A stretch of 64,000 nucleotides of DNA from Isoptericola croceus. GTDB lineage: Bacteria; Actinomycetota; Actinomycetes; Actinomycetales; Cellulomonadaceae. Below, one piece after another: positions 1-9,306 of this stretch; positions within the stretch are counted from its first letter, which is position 1; every line of letters starts with the position of its first letter. Both the position numbers and the translations under genes were made by a program. The DNA lies in NCBI RefSeq assembly GCF_029382255.1, contig NZ_JARLLG010000002.1, positions 186,001-250,000 of the forward strand. Reading direction: 5' to 3'. Under the pieces are notes generated by a model. It ran no database searches. It was not told where the DNA came from and worked only from the letters and a program-made list of their open reading frames with translations.

Positions 1-342
1 TCCTCGTCGTCCGGCTCGTCGTCCTCCTCGACCAGCTACTCCGGGTCCAACCGCGAGATCGGCCGGAAGATGGCCGCGGACCGCGGCTGGACCGGCAGCC
101 AGTGGACGTGCCTCGAGAACCTGTGGACCAAGGAGTCGAACTGGTCGCACACGGTCGCCAACCCGTCCTCCGGTGCCTACGGCATCCCGCAGTCGCTGCC
201 GGGCGACAAGATGGCCTCCGCCGGTGCCGACTGGCGGACCAACCCGGCCACGCAGATCACCTGGGGCCTGGACTACATCGCCGGCCGCTACGGCACCCCG
301 TGCGGCGCCTGGGGCCACTCGCAGGCCAACAACTGGTACTGA
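1..342 (+). CDS. Rpf-like lytic transglycosylase, C-terminal part (5' end outside window)
   Basis: The reading frame is open from base 1 to a TGA at 340-342. It shows a Ser/Gly-rich linker followed by a domain of about 95 residues that begins [14 protein letters not shown]. The segment [29 protein letters not shown] is of the lysozyme-like/SLT type, and the Glu of TKESNW is the likely catalytic acid. Two Cys (in WTCLEN and TPCGAW) could form a disulfide. The domain should cleave peptidoglycan outside the cell. In actinobacteria an rpfB-type gene commonly precedes rsmA(ksgA)-ispE, as here. The G5/DUF348 domains and the signal peptide would lie upstream and cannot be seen, so full RpfB identity is an inference. 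Confidence 0.8.
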   Translation, partial: SSSSGSSSSSTSYSGSNREIGRKMAADRGWTGSQWTCLENLWTKESNWSHTVANPSSGAYGIPQSLPGDKMASAGADWRTNPATQITWGLDYIAGRYGTPCGAWGHSQANNWY

Positions 343-370
343 CCCGTCCGGTCGGGCGATACTCAGCCCC

Positions 371-1243
371 ATGACTGACACCCCTGGCGCCCTGCTCGGC
401 CCTGCGGAGATCCGCGAGCTGGCAGGGCGTCTCGGCGTCCGGCCCACCAAGACGCTGGGGCAGAACTTCGTGCACGACGGCGGCACGGTCCGCAAGATCG
501 TCCGTGCGGCCGGGGTGCAGCCCGGCGACCGGGTCGTGGAGGTCGGCCCGGGTCTCGGGTCCCTGACCCTGGGACTGCTGGAGGCAGGCGCCTCGGTGGT
601 CGCGGTCGAGATCGACCCGGTCCTGGCCGGGCAGGTCGCCCAGACCGTCCACCGGCACCTGCCCGACGCCGACCTCGAGGTGGTGACCGCCGACGCGCTC
701 GAGGTCACCGAGCTGCCCGGGGAGCCGCCGTCGGCGCTCGTGGCGAACCTGCCGTACAACGTGGCGGTGCCGGTGCTGCTGACGTTCCTCGAGCGGTTCG
801 ACTCGCTGCGCACCGTTCTCGTGATGGTCCAGGCAGAGGTGGCCGACCGCCTGGCGGCGCCGCCCGGGTCCAGGACCTACGGCGTGCCGTCCGCCAAGGC
901 GGCCTGGTACGGGGCCGCGCGCCGGTCGCTCACGATCGGCCGCAACGTGTTCTGGCCCGTGCCGAACGTGGACTCGGCGCTCGTCGCGATCGAGCGGCAC
1001 GACCCGCCGTCGACCACCGCGACGCGCCAGGAGGTCTTCAGGGTGGTCGACGCCGCGTTCGCGCAGCGCCGCAAGACGCTGCGTGCCGCGCTGTCCGGGC
1101 TGTTCGGCTCCGGACCGGCCGCCGAGGAGGCGTTGCGCGCCGCCGGCGTCGACCCGTCGCTGCGCGGCGAGCGCCTCGCCATCGCGGACTTCGCCCGCAT
1201 CGCCGAGCGTCTTGGCGCCGGGGCTGGCACGGTGGACGCGTGA
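371..1243 (+). CDS. rsmA: 16S rRNA dimethyladenosine transferase RsmA (KsgA)
   Basis: A protein of 290 aa that dimethylates the two adjacent adenosines in the 3'-terminal hairpin of 16S rRNA during 30S maturation. Seen: [10 protein letters not shown] at the N-terminus, the SAM-binding [12 protein letters not shown] (motif I), the acidic VEID loop, and the N6-adenine methyltransferase motif NLPYNV. Length is normal for the family. The ATG at 371 was chosen because it starts the conserved domain at the usual distance; the frame stays open upstream only as an artefact of high GC. The TGA overlaps the GTG of ispE by 4 bp, so the two are translationally coupled. Confidence 0.96.
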   Translation: MTDTPGALLGPAEIRELAGRLGVRPTKTLGQNFVHDGGTVRKIVRAAGVQPGDRVVEVGPGLGSLTLGLLEAGASVVAVEIDPVLAGQVAQTVHRHLPDADLEVVTADALEVTELPGEPPSALVANLPYNVAVPVLLTFLERFDSLRTVLVMVQAEVADRLAAPPGSRTYGVPSAKAAWYGAARRSLTIGRNVFWPVPNVDSALVAIERHDPPSTTATRQEVFRVVDAAFAQRRKTLRAALSGLFGSGPAAEEALRAAGVDPSLRGERLAIADFARIAERLGAGAGTVDA

Positions 1244-2172
1244 GCCACCTCGCCCCCGCCCCCGCGCCGTCCGTCCGGGTGCGCGCCCCCGGCAAGATCA
1301 ACCTGACGCTGCGTGTCGGGCCGGTGGCCGACGACGGCTACCACCCCCTGGTGACCGTGTTCCAGGCGGTGGCCCTGTACGAGGAGATCACCGCCACCGA
1401 GGTGCCGGAGGGTACGGGCATCTCGCTGACCGTCGAGGGACCGCAGGCCGATCGTGTGCCGCTCGACGCCACGAACCTTGCCTGGCAGGCCGTCGAGGCG
1501 CTCGCCCGGCACGTGGGGCTGGACCCCAGCGTCGCCCTGCACGTCGCCAAGGGCGTGCCCGTGGCCGGCGGGATGGCCGGTGGGTCGGCCGACGCCGCCG
1601 CGACGCTGCTGGCCTGCGACGCCCTGTGGGGCACCGCGCTGCCGCGCGAGGAGCTGCAGGGCATCGGTGCGACCCTGGGCTCGGACGTGCCGTTCGCGCT
1701 GGTGGGGCACACCGCCGTCGGGACCGGGCGGGGACACCTGCTCACCCCGGCGATGACCCGGGGTGAGTTCCACTGGGCGTTCGCCACCCGCGACGACGGG
1801 CTGGCCACCCCCGCGGTGTACCGGCGGTTCGACGAGCTCACCGGACCCACCGCGCCGCCGGTCGACGAGGCCGACGACAACGGGCTCATGCAGGCCCTGC
1901 GGGCCGGGGACCCGACCGGCCTGGGCCGGGCGTTGCAGAACGACCTGGAGGCTGCTGCGCTCGACCTGCGTCCGGAGCTGGGGCGCACGCTGGAGATCGC
2001 GCAGAACGCGGGCGCGCTCGGCACGATGGTCTCCGGCTCGGGACCGACGGTGGCGGCCCTGGCACGCTCGCGTCAGCACGCGCTCGCGATCGCCGCGACG
2101 TGGACCGCCGAGGGCGCGGCCGACGCTGTGTGGTGCGCCACGGGCCCGGCCTCCGGCGCCCGCCTCCTGTGA
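1240..2172 (+). CDS. ispE: 4-diphosphocytidyl-2-C-methyl-D-erythritol kinase IspE
   Basis: A 310-aa GHMP kinase that phosphorylates CDP-methylerythritol in the MEP isoprenoid pathway. Seen: the N-terminal [12 protein letters not shown] with Lys/Asn of the active site, the ATP-binding glycine loop [16 protein letters not shown] near residue 110, and the C-terminal [14 protein letters not shown] motif 3. The GTG start overlaps the rsmA stop (GTGA). The gene order rsmA-ispE is conserved in actinobacteria. It ends convergently with the gene at 2208. Confidence 0.95.
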   Translation: MSHLAPAPAPSVRVRAPGKINLTLRVGPVADDGYHPLVTVFQAVALYEEITATEVPEGTGISLTVEGPQADRVPLDATNLAWQAVEALARHVGLDPSVALHVAKGVPVAGGMAGGSADAAATLLACDALWGTALPREELQGIGATLGSDVPFALVGHTAVGTGRGHLLTPAMTRGEFHWAFATRDDGLATPAVYRRFDELTGPTAPPVDEADDNGLMQALRAGDPTGLGRALQNDLEAAALDLRPELGRTLEIAQNAGALGTMVSGSGPTVAALARSRQHALAIAATWTAEGAADAVWCATGPASGARLL

Positions 2173-2207
2173 TGCGCGGGCCCGTCGGGTAGCGCGGAGC
2201 CCGCCAG

Positions 2208-3524
2208 CTAGGGCTGTGCCGTCGGGTGGCCCTCTCCGGCAGGGATCGGGGCCACCGGCCCGCCGTCGGCATCGCGTCCGACGACGACGGCGCGGCTCAC
2301 GACAGGGACCGACCCGTCGTCCTCCTCCCAGGCCGGCAGCGCGGCAGCGGTACCCGGGAGATGTCGCACCCCGTCAGACGTGAGGACCTCGACCTCGGTG
2401 ATGCCGGCCCCACCGACGACGACGAGCTGCGGGTGCGTGGTGCCGAGCTCCTCGGGCGCGAACCACCGGGCTGCGAGTGCCGGGCCATGACGGTCGTTCG
2501 CGTGGACCAGGCCGGGCGTCTGGCCGGTGCCGAGGCGCACCGTGCGGGTGGGGCCCCCGGTACCGCCGGGGACGTTCACGGCCCCCGTGACCACCCAGGA
2601 CGGCTCACGCCCGCCCACGCCGTCCGCCTGGACGGCCACCACCGACAGGGTGCGACCGTCCTCGATCTCGACCGGCTCCCACAGTGCGGCCAGCGGCAGT
2701 GCCGACCCGCCGGTCCGTGGAGCGGCGGTCTCGAAGGCGTCACGCAGGGCCTTCTCGGTCTGGGCGCCCGTGGCAGGGTCGGTGAGCGCGTCCCACAGAG
2801 CGTCGTCCCGGACGGCCACGGTCCTTCCGGACTCGGTGAGGACCAGCCCGTGGTACTCCTCGCGTCCGTGGGCGAAGGCCTGCTCGTGCCACATGACGCC
2901 GAGGGGAGCGCGCAGGACCAGCCCGTCGTGCACCGCGACGGCCTCGTCGTGGCCGGCGACCTGCACGGAGTCCCCGACCCCCGGGGTGTCGGCGAGGAGC
3001 AGGACGCCGTCCCTCGGCGACATCGCGGCGGTGTGGGGTCGTTCGGTGGTCTCGGACACGAGGGTGTAGTCGCCCGCGCGCTCGCCGTCGGCGCCGACCG
3101 GGGCCACGGCGACGGCGAGCTGGTTGTAGGCCTGGAGCAGGACGAGGCGTGCGGTGCCGAGCTCGCCGGCCTCGTCGCGCAGGTGCTCACGGGCGTACGG
3201 GAGGTCGCGCGCCTCGACGTCCCCGGCCCACAACAGCTGGATCTCGCGGCCCATCTCCGGGGGCTTCGTCTCACCGCCGGCGGGCACGGCGCGCCAGGCC
3301 TCGGCGGCTGCCTCGGCCTCCGGTTCCCAGTCGCCGGCCGCGACGAGGTCGCCGCGTGCCGGATAGCCCGCGTGGGTCGAGGCGACGACCGGGGCCGGCG
3401 CGTCCGCCCCGTCGCGGTCCACCACGGAGACGACGGCCATCGCCACCACCACCACCACGATGCCGACCAGCGCCACCACGACGCGTGGCCTGCGCCACCA
3501 CGCCGCGCCGTCCTCGGTGTGCAC
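2208..3524 (-). CDS. membrane-anchored extracellular protein of unknown function
   Basis: A 438-aa protein I do not recognise. It starts with a short basic cytoplasmic stretch (WWRRPR), one hydrophobic helix at about residues 13-33 (a Val-rich VVVALVGIVVVVVAM), then about 400 polar residues that should lie outside the membrane. No catalytic motif stands out. The GTG start at 3524 is preceded by AGAGGA on the minus strand. It lies 52 bp downstream of the CE7 esterase gene on the same strand, so the two may share a transcript. A role near the cell surface is as far as the sequence goes. Confidence 0.6.
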   Translation of the reverse strand: MHTEDGAAWWRRPRVVVALVGIVVVVVAMAVVSVVDRDGADAPAPVVASTHAGYPARGDLVAAGDWEPEAEAAAEAWRAVPAGGETKPPEMGREIQLLWAGDVEARDLPYAREHLRDEAGELGTARLVLLQAYNQLAVAVAPVGADGERAGDYTLVSETTERPHTAAMSPRDGVLLLADTPGVGDSVQVAGHDEAVAVHDGLVLRAPLGVMWHEQAFAHGREEYHGLVLTESGRTVAVRDDALWDALTDPATGAQTEKALRDAFETAAPRTGGSALPLAALWEPVEIEDGRTLSVVAVQADGVGGREPSWVVTGAVNVPGGTGGPTRTVRLGTGQTPGLVHANDRHGPALAARWFAPEELGTTHPQLVVVGGAGITEVEVLTSDGVRHLPGTAAALPAWEEDDGSVPVVSRAVVVGRDADGGPVAPIPAGEGHPTAQP

Positions 3525-3576
3525 GAGATGTCGTCCTCTCGGGTGGGTGAGGGGTGTTCAGGTGCCGGTGGTCTGC

Positions 3577-4545
3577 TCAGACGTGCTTGCGCAGCCAGGC
3601 CAGGGTCGGGGCGAACCGGTAGTGCTGGCCGCCCTCGTGCCGGTTGTACGGGTAGACGTCGATGCTCTTCTCGGCCCCGCCCCAGGCGTTGTACGCCGCG
3701 TACACCGTGGACGGCGGGCAGACGTCGTCCATGAGTGCCACGGAGAAGAGTCCGGCAGCGCGGGCGCGGCGCGCGAACGACACGCCGTCCAGGTAGGACA
3801 GGGTGCGCCAGACGGCGTCGGCGTGCTCGCGGTGGACCGAGAGGTACTGCGTGATCTCGCCGTACGGGAAGGCGTCCGTGATCTGTACAGCTCGGCGGAA
3901 ATGGCTCAGGAACGGCACGTTCGGCGCCGCGGCGACGACGTCGGGCAGCAGGCCCGCCACGGCGATCGCGATGCCTCCGCCCTGGCTCGTCCCGGCGACC
4001 GCGACGCGGGCCGGGTCGATCCCGTCGATCTGCCGGACGGCGTCGACGGCGCGCACCCCGTCCGTGAAGACCCGGCGGTAGTAATGGTCGGCCGGGTCGA
4101 GGATGCCGCGGGTCAGGAACCCGGGGGAGGCCGGGCCGTGTCCGACGGGGTCGGGGGTGTCCCCGCCCGAGCCCCAGCCGGAACCCTGCCCCCGGGTGTC
4201 CATGACCAGGTGCGCGAACCCGGCGGCCGCGAGGCCGAGCTGCTCGTGCGGCAGGCCGCGGCCGCCGCCGTACCCGACGAACTCCACGACCGTCGGCAAC
4301 GGGCCGTCCGCCCGTGCCGGTCGCGCCAGCCACGCCTTGACCGGGTGACCACCGAACCCGGGGAAGGTGACGTCGTCGACCGTGATCTCGGTCAGCCCGG
4401 TGTCGACCCGCTCCGCGTCCACGCCATCGCCGTGCCCGCGAGCCTCGGCGACCGTGCCGGCCCAGAACTCGTCGAAGTCGGTGGGCTCGTCGATCGAGGG
4501 GTCGTACCGCTCGAGCTCGGCCAGGGGCAGGTCGAACTGGGCCAT
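3577..4545 (-). CDS. acetylxylan esterase / cephalosporin-C deacetylase family (CE7)
   Basis: A 322-aa alpha/beta-hydrolase of the CE7 family, which removes acetyl groups from xylo-oligosaccharides and similar substrates, usually in the cytoplasm. Seen: an N-terminal segment with DFDEFWAGT typical of CE7, the RGQGSGWGSGGDTPDP family signature, the nucleophile elbow GTSQGGG (Ser near residue 184), the acid in MDDVCPPST and the base in RHEGGQHY. No signal peptide. The ATG has GGAGG upstream at 9 nt spacing. It diverges from the ROK regulator at 4699, with a palindromic region between them. Confidence 0.9.
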   Translation of the reverse strand: MAQFDLPLAELERYDPSIDEPTDFDEFWAGTVAEARGHGDGVDAERVDTGLTEITVDDVTFPGFGGHPVKAWLARPARADGPLPTVVEFVGYGGGRGLPHEQLGLAAAGFAHLVMDTRGQGSGWGSGGDTPDPVGHGPASPGFLTRGILDPADHYYRRVFTDGVRAVDAVRQIDGIDPARVAVAGTSQGGGIAIAVAGLLPDVVAAAPNVPFLSHFRRAVQITDAFPYGEITQYLSVHREHADAVWRTLSYLDGVSFARRARAAGLFSVALMDDVCPPSTVYAAYNAWGGAEKSIDVYPYNRHEGGQHYRFAPTLAWLRKHV

Positions 4546-4570
4546 CGGGGGCAGCCTCCGTCAGGGTCAC

Positions 4571-4623
4571 GAGTGCGAACGCACGCACTCTAGCCTCTGC
4601 GGGGGACGGCAAACAGATACGCT
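4571..4623. promoter_or_regulatory. divergent promoter region with nested palindrome (CE7 gene / ROK gene)
   Basis: Between the divergent genes lies GAGTGC (4571-4576) paired with GCACTC (4585-4590), and inside it GTGCG-AA-CGCAC (4573-4584). On the minus strand TAGAGT (4592 down to 4587) is a plausible -10 for the CE7 gene, so the palindrome would cover the start of transcription, as expected of a repressor site. On the plus strand TACGCT (4618-4623) is a plausible -10 for the ROK gene. The sites are seen; the factor that binds is not known. Confidence 0.4.
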
Positions 4624-4698
4624 GGGCGGGTCTGCTCAGGCGGTGGACCTTGCTCGGGCGACGACGCCGGGAGATCCGCCCGGCGGGAGGGAGCGCGC

Positions 4699-5928
4699 GT
4701 GCGACGGGGGACCAACCTGCCTCGGGTCGGAGGATTCAACCAGATGGTCGTCCTCGACCAGATCCGCCGGGCGGACGGGGTCAGCCGTGTCGAGCTCGCT
4801 GCGAGCACCGGCCTCGCGCTCCAGACCATCTCGAACATCGTCAGTCGCCTCCTCGATCAACGGCTGGTCGTCGAGGGCGAGCGGCGCATCGAGGGCCGGG
4901 GCAAGCCGCGGACCATGCTGCATCTCGATCCTCAGGGCGCGTACGCGCTGGGTGTGCACGTCGATCCGGTCGTGGTGACCGCCGTGCTGGTCGACCTCGA
5001 CGGTGGTGTGGTGGAACGGCAGTCGATCGAAACCCCTGTCGGCCCTGATGCGGTCGTCGAGGCGGTGGCGGACGCGGTGAGCGTCATGCTGGAGGCCGCC
5101 ACGGTCGAGCGCGACGCCGTCCTCGGGCTGGGCGTGGCGGCTCCGGGCCCGATCGACCTGGCGAGCGGCCGGGTGATCCACCCGCCGCTGCTGGAAGGCT
5201 GGCTCGACGTGCCCTTGCGGGACGCGCTCGCCGCGGCGACCGGCTTCGACGTCATCCTCGAGAAGGACGTCAGCGCGGCGATGACGGCCGAGCTGTGGCG
5301 AGGTAACCGGATGCTGACGGGCACCTCGTTGTTCTTCTACACGGGCTTCGGTGTGGCCGCGGCGATCGCCCACGACGGCGAGCTGTTCGCGGGGACGTCG
5401 CGCAACGCCGGCGAGATCGGGCACCTCATCGTCGACAGTGACGGCCCCCTGTGCTGGTGCGGTCAGCGAGGATGCATCGGGGCGTCCGCGGCGCCGGCGA
5501 CGATCGTGGGGGAGGCTGTGGTGCGTGGCTCGCTCGACCCGCGGACACCGCAGCGCACGCCCCGTGAGCTCGACGCCGCTCTGACGGCGGTGTGCGTGTC
5601 CGCGGCGGGCGGCGACGAGGTGGCCTCGGACGTCCTGCGCACCGCCGCTCGGAGGGTCGCGCGGGGCATCACCGTGGTGGCCGATCTCGTGGATGCCGGC
5701 GTCGTCGTGCTGGGCGGGCCGAGCTGGGAGCGGCTCGCCCCGACGTTCGTGCCGGTGGTGCGAGCCGAGCTGGCTGAGCACGCGACCCTGCGTGAGATGC
5801 ACGCTGTCGAGGTCCTGGGGTCGGCTGTGGGCGAGAGCGTGGGGGCCGTCGGAGCGGCGAGCCGTGTGCTCGACGACGCGTTCACCCCGCGGCCGTCGGG
5901 CCTCGTCGGTGGGCCGCGCCGACGCTGA
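4699..5928 (+). CDS. ROK-family transcriptional regulator
   Basis: A 409-aa regulator of the NagC/XylR (ROK) type. Residues about 15-75 form a winged helix (VSRVELAASTGLALQTISNIVSRL), and the rest is the sugar-kinase-like ROK domain with a DxGxT-derived VDLDGG region, GLGVAAPGPID, and the zinc-binding CWCGQRGCIGA preceded by GEIGHL. Because ROK repressors usually answer to the sugar handled by the next genes, it most likely controls the ABC importer and alpha-mannosidase downstream. The GTG start was chosen for the GGAGG about 9 nt upstream (4686-4690) and the typical N-terminus. The gap of 137 bp to the importer contains its likely operator. Confidence 0.9.
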   Translation: MRRGTNLPRVGGFNQMVVLDQIRRADGVSRVELAASTGLALQTISNIVSRLLDQRLVVEGERRIEGRGKPRTMLHLDPQGAYALGVHVDPVVVTAVLVDLDGGVVERQSIETPVGPDAVVEAVADAVSVMLEAATVERDAVLGLGVAAPGPIDLASGRVIHPPLLEGWLDVPLRDALAAATGFDVILEKDVSAAMTAELWRGNRMLTGTSLFFYTGFGVAAAIAHDGELFAGTSRNAGEIGHLIVDSDGPLCWCGQRGCIGASAAPATIVGEAVVRGSLDPRTPQRTPRELDAALTAVCVSAAGGDEVASDVLRTAARRVARGITVVADLVDAGVVVLGGPSWERLAPTFVPVVRAELAEHATLREMHAVEVLGSAVGESVGAVGAASRVLDDAFTPRPSGLVGGPRRR

Positions 5929-5985
5929 CCAGGCGCCTGCTCGTCGCCGAACGTGCGACCACCTCGAGCAGGTCCCCGGCACCCG

Positions 5986-6014
5986 TTGACAGCATTAACT
6001 CCATTCGATTGAAT
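5986..6014 (+). promoter_or_regulatory. promoter with AT-rich operator for the sugar importer operon
   Basis: TTGACA (5986-5991) is a perfect -35; 17 bp later TTGAAT (6009-6014) fits a -10. The AT-rich imperfect palindrome ATTCGATTGAAT (6003-6014, 10 of 12 symmetric) covers the -10. This is an island of A/T in GC-rich DNA and is the natural site for the ROK regulator encoded just upstream. Confidence 0.55.
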
Positions 6015-6065
6015 AAAGCGAGACGTCGGCCCGACGGAGGGCCGTCCATGTGGCAAAGGAGCACC

Positions 6066-7418
6066 ATGCGTCTACGACCACTCGCCGCGGGCACCGCGGC
6101 GACCGCACTCGTCCTAGCACTCGGTGCCTGCGGTGGCGGGGCTGGGGACGACGGGGCGGTGACGATCAAGATCGCCTACCAGAAGTTCGGGAACTTCACC
6201 CAGGCCGACGAGCTGTTCACCGAGGTCAAGGAGGAGTACGAGGCTGCCCATCCCGACGTCACCATCGAGCTGGTGCCGATCGAGGCGAGCCAGAACGACT
6301 ACTTCACGAAGCTGGCGCTCATGCAGCGCTCGCCCAGCACCGCACCGGACCTCATGTACGAGGACACGTTCATGATCAAGTCGGACGTGGAGGCCGGGTA
6401 CCTCCTCCCCCTGGACGATCACCTCGCAGGGTGGGAGGACTGGGACCAGTTCGTCGACGCCGCCAAGGAGGCGGGCCGGGGTGACGACGGCAGCACGTAC
6501 GGCGTCCCCATGGGTACCGACACACGCGGCCTGTGGTTCCACAAGGAGGTCCTCGTCGACGCAGGGCTTCCCGAGGACTGGGCCCCGGCGTCCTGGGACG
6601 ACATCCTTGAGGCCGCGCGGGCGATCAAGGCCGCCGACCCGGACGTCATCCCCCTGAACGTCTACTCCGGGAAGCCGATGGGCGAGGCCTCGACCATGCA
6701 AGGGTTCGAGATGCTCCTGTACGGCACCGGCAGCACCCTCTACGACGCCGACCAGTCGAAGTGGATCGTCGGTTCCCCGGAGTTCGTCGAGTCACTGGAG
6801 TTCCTGCAGACCATCTACGCGGAAGGCCTCGCGCCGACACCGCAGCAGGCGCTCGACCCGAACGTCGCGAACACCGTGGCCTCGGAGTGGCTGCCGGAAG
6901 GAAGGCTCGGTATCGCTCTGGACGGATCGTGGCAGGCCGGGACATGGCTCGAGTCCGGCACCAAGCCGTGGCCCGAGTGGTCCGAGACGCTCGGGACCGC
7001 ACCGATGCCCACCCAGCACGGGCAAGCGCCCGGAGCGGTCAGCATGTCCGGCGGGTGGACCATGGCGATCGGAGCGGGCAGCGAGAACCCCGACGTCGCG
7101 TTCGACGTGCTCACGCACGCTCTCGACCAGGAGAGCTCGCTGGATTTCGCGGTGTCCAACAGCCAGATCGCCGTACGTTCCGACGTGGCGGAGGACGCCG
7201 AGTACCTCGAGTCCAACCCCACCACGGATTTCTTCTCCAGCCTGGTCGAGGTGACGCACTTCCGGCCCGCCACCTCCGACTACGCGCAGATCTCCAACGC
7301 GATCCAGGTGGCGATGGAGTCGGTCATGACGGGGCAGCAGACACCTGAGGAGGCTGCGGCGGTGTACGACGACGCCGTGGTCGACGTCGTCGGTGCAGAC
7401 AACACGACGGCGGGATGA
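6066..7418 (+). CDS. sugar ABC transporter substrate-binding lipoprotein
   Basis: About 450 aa, an extracellular solute-binding protein of the family 1 (MalE-like) type. The start at 6066 gives a classical lipoprotein signal, MRLRPLAAGTAATALVLALGAC, with lipobox LGAC, and has AAAGGAG at 6055-6061. An ATG at 6048 with GGAGG at 6036-6040 is a possible alternative. The mature part shows family features such as NDYFTKLALM, DLMYEDTF and SGGWTMAIGAGSENP. It anchors outside the membrane and hands a sugar, probably a mannoside in view of the GH38 gene, to the two permeases. The stop overlaps the next start (ATGA). No ATPase gene is in the operon, so a shared MsiK/UgpC-type ATPase elsewhere is likely. 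Confidence 0.93.
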   Translation: MRLRPLAAGTAATALVLALGACGGGAGDDGAVTIKIAYQKFGNFTQADELFTEVKEEYEAAHPDVTIELVPIEASQNDYFTKLALMQRSPSTAPDLMYEDTFMIKSDVEAGYLLPLDDHLAGWEDWDQFVDAAKEAGRGDDGSTYGVPMGTDTRGLWFHKEVLVDAGLPEDWAPASWDDILEAARAIKAADPDVIPLNVYSGKPMGEASTMQGFEMLLYGTGSTLYDADQSKWIVGSPEFVESLEFLQTIYAEGLAPTPQQALDPNVANTVASEWLPEGRLGIALDGSWQAGTWLESGTKPWPEWSETLGTAPMPTQHGQAPGAVSMSGGWTMAIGAGSENPDVAFDVLTHALDQESSLDFAVSNSQIAVRSDVAEDAEYLESNPTTDFFSSLVEVTHFRPATSDYAQISNAIQVAMESVMTGQQTPEEAAAVYDDAVVDVVGADNTTAG

Positions 7419-8353
7419 CCTCCGTGCCCCTCGCTCCTGCTCCGGCCCGGACACAGGGGTCAGCACCCGCGGTCCGGCGCGCTCCCGTGCGCCGGACCGC
7501 GGGGCGCCTGGCACCCCTGGTGCCCGCCGTCGTCCTGCTCGCGCTGTTCATGCTCGGGCCCGTCGTGTGGTCGTTCTACGGTTCGTTCACCAACGCCGCC
7601 CTGACCGGCCCGAACGCCGCCGACCCGGAGTGGGTGGGCCTGGACAACTACGTCCGGCTGCTCTCCGACCCCACCTTCCCCCAGGCGCTGTGGCTCACCG
7701 TCCTCTTCGTCGTGGCGTCGGCGGTCGTCGGTCAGAACATCGCCGGGCTCGGGCTCGCGATGCTGATGCGATCAGCTCTGGCGCCCGTGCGGGCCGTCGT
7801 GTCGACGCTCGTCGTCACTGCCTGGGTGCTGCCGGAGATCGTCGCGGCGTTCGCCGCGTACGCGTTCTTCCACGCGGACGGGACCATGAACTCGCTGCTC
7901 GCGAACGTCGGGATCTCCGGACCGGACTGGCTCTTCGAGCACCCGATGCTCGCCGTCATCCTCGCGAACGTCTGGCGCGGCACCGCCTTCTCGATGATGG
8001 TCTACTCGGCGGCGATCGCCGAGGTCCCGCCCGAGATCACCGAGGCTGCGACCGTCGACGGCGCCGGCCCGGTGCAGAGGCTGGTGTGGATCATCCTGCC
8101 CACCATCCGGCGGAGCATCTCCACCAACCTCATGCTCACCACGCTGCAGACGCTGTCGGTCTTCACGCTCATCTACGTGATGACAGGCGGCGGCCCGGGG
8201 ACGAACAGCTCCACGCTGCCGATCCTCGCCTACCAGGAAGCCTTCAAGTTCGCCCAGGTCGGCTACGGCACCGCCATCGCGACGGTCATGCTCGTCATCG
8301 GCGCCGTGTTCTCCATCGTCTACATACGCAGCCTCAAGCCGGAGGTGGACTGA
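7415..8353 (+). CDS. sugar ABC transporter permease (MalF type)
   Basis: A 312-aa inner-membrane permease with about six transmembrane helices, the first at roughly residues 33-52 (LAPLVPAVVLLALFMLGPVV). The cytoplasmic EAA loop that contacts the ATPase is visible as PPEITEAATVDGAGPVQRLVWIILP. Its ATG overlaps the binding-protein stop (ATGA) and its TGA overlaps the next ATG by one base, so the three transport genes are tightly coupled. Confidence 0.93.
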   Translation: MTSVPLAPAPARTQGSAPAVRRAPVRRTAGRLAPLVPAVVLLALFMLGPVVWSFYGSFTNAALTGPNAADPEWVGLDNYVRLLSDPTFPQALWLTVLFVVASAVVGQNIAGLGLAMLMRSALAPVRAVVSTLVVTAWVLPEIVAAFAAYAFFHADGTMNSLLANVGISGPDWLFEHPMLAVILANVWRGTAFSMMVYSAAIAEVPPEITEAATVDGAGPVQRLVWIILPTIRRSISTNLMLTTLQTLSVFTLIYVMTGGGPGTNSSTLPILAYQEAFKFAQVGYGTAIATVMLVIGAVFSIVYIRSLKPEVD

Positions 8354-9255
8354 TGAACCGGACTCGTACCCGGCCCGCTCCGGGCCGTGCAGTGCGCCCG
8401 GCTCGACGTCGCCGCGCGCCGTCGGTCGCGGCACCGGGACGCGGTCCCGCCCGGCTGCTGTCGAACGCCGTGCTCGTCCTGATCGGGCTGTGCTTTCTGC
8501 TCCCCCTGGGGTGGATCGTGCTCGCCTCCGTGGATGCTGACGCGACCCTGTCCGTCGGCATCCCCTCGGAGGTGACCCTCGGGAACTTCACCGCGGTCAT
8601 GACACCCGAGCTGACCTGGCGACCGCTGATGAACGCGTTCCTCCTGTCGGCAGGGACGGGGCTCATCACGGTGGTCGGTTCCGTGCTGGCGGCCTACCCG
8701 CTCTCGCGCTACCGGATGCGGTTCAACAAGGCGTTCATGTACGCCGTGCTCTTCGGTACCTGCCTGCCGATCACCGCCATGATGGTCCCGGTCTACTCGC
8801 TGTTCGTGCGACTCAACCTGCTCGACTCGCTCCCGGGCACCACGTTCTTCATGGCCGCGACCTCGCTGCCGATGGCGATCTGGATGACGAAGAACTTCAT
8901 GGACTCCGTCCCGATCTCCCTCGAGGAGGCGGCCTGGACCGACGGGGCGTCTGCCATGACCACGTTGCGCCGCGTGGTGCTGCCGCTCATGCGGCCCGGC
9001 ATCGCCGTCGTGTTCATCTTCGTGTTCATCCAGGCGTGGGGGAACTTCTTCGTCCCGTTCGTGCTGCTGCTGAGCCCCGAGAAGCAACCCGCGGCCGTGA
9101 GCATCTTCGCGTTCTTCGGGCAGTACGGGTCGGTCGCCTACGGGCAGCTGGCCGCGTACTCGGTGCTCTACGCCCTCCCGGCCATCGGCCTGTACGTCCT
9201 CGTCTCGCGACTCTCCGGTTCGTCCTTCGCGCTCGCCGGAGCGGTCAAGGGCTGA
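8353..9255 (+). CDS. sugar ABC transporter permease (MalG type)
   Basis: A 300-aa permease that partners the MalF-type protein. After an Arg/Pro-rich cytoplasmic N-terminus come a helix at about 35-58 and the binding-protein-dependent transport domain. The EAA loop reads LEEAAWTDGASAMTTLRRVVLPLMRPG. The frame is open for about 960 bp further upstream, but that stretch is a shadow of the preceding gene; the ATG at 8353 (TGATG overlap) is the natural start. Confidence 0.93.
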   Translation: MNRTRTRPAPGRAVRPARRRRAPSVAAPGRGPARLLSNAVLVLIGLCFLLPLGWIVLASVDADATLSVGIPSEVTLGNFTAVMTPELTWRPLMNAFLLSAGTGLITVVGSVLAAYPLSRYRMRFNKAFMYAVLFGTCLPITAMMVPVYSLFVRLNLLDSLPGTTFFMAATSLPMAIWMTKNFMDSVPISLEEAAWTDGASAMTTLRRVVLPLMRPGIAVVFIFVFIQAWGNFFVPFVLLLSPEKQPAAVSIFAFFGQYGSVAYGQLAAYSVLYALPAIGLYVLVSRLSGSSFALAGAVKG

Positions 9256-9306
9256 CACCGGCCCCGCCGTCGCCTCGTCCCTACCCTCTCCACCAGGAGC
9301 TTCTCC

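Noticed and set aside
2176-2204. GCGGGC...GCCCGC between the convergent ispE and the gene at 2208 as a terminator
   Set aside because: Only 6 bp pair around a 17-nt loop, which is weak in DNA of this composition.
2576-4612. A 678-codon minus-strand frame overlapping the CE7 and unknown genes
   Set aside because: Out of frame with the recognisable esterase and full of low-complexity Arg/Pro/Ala.
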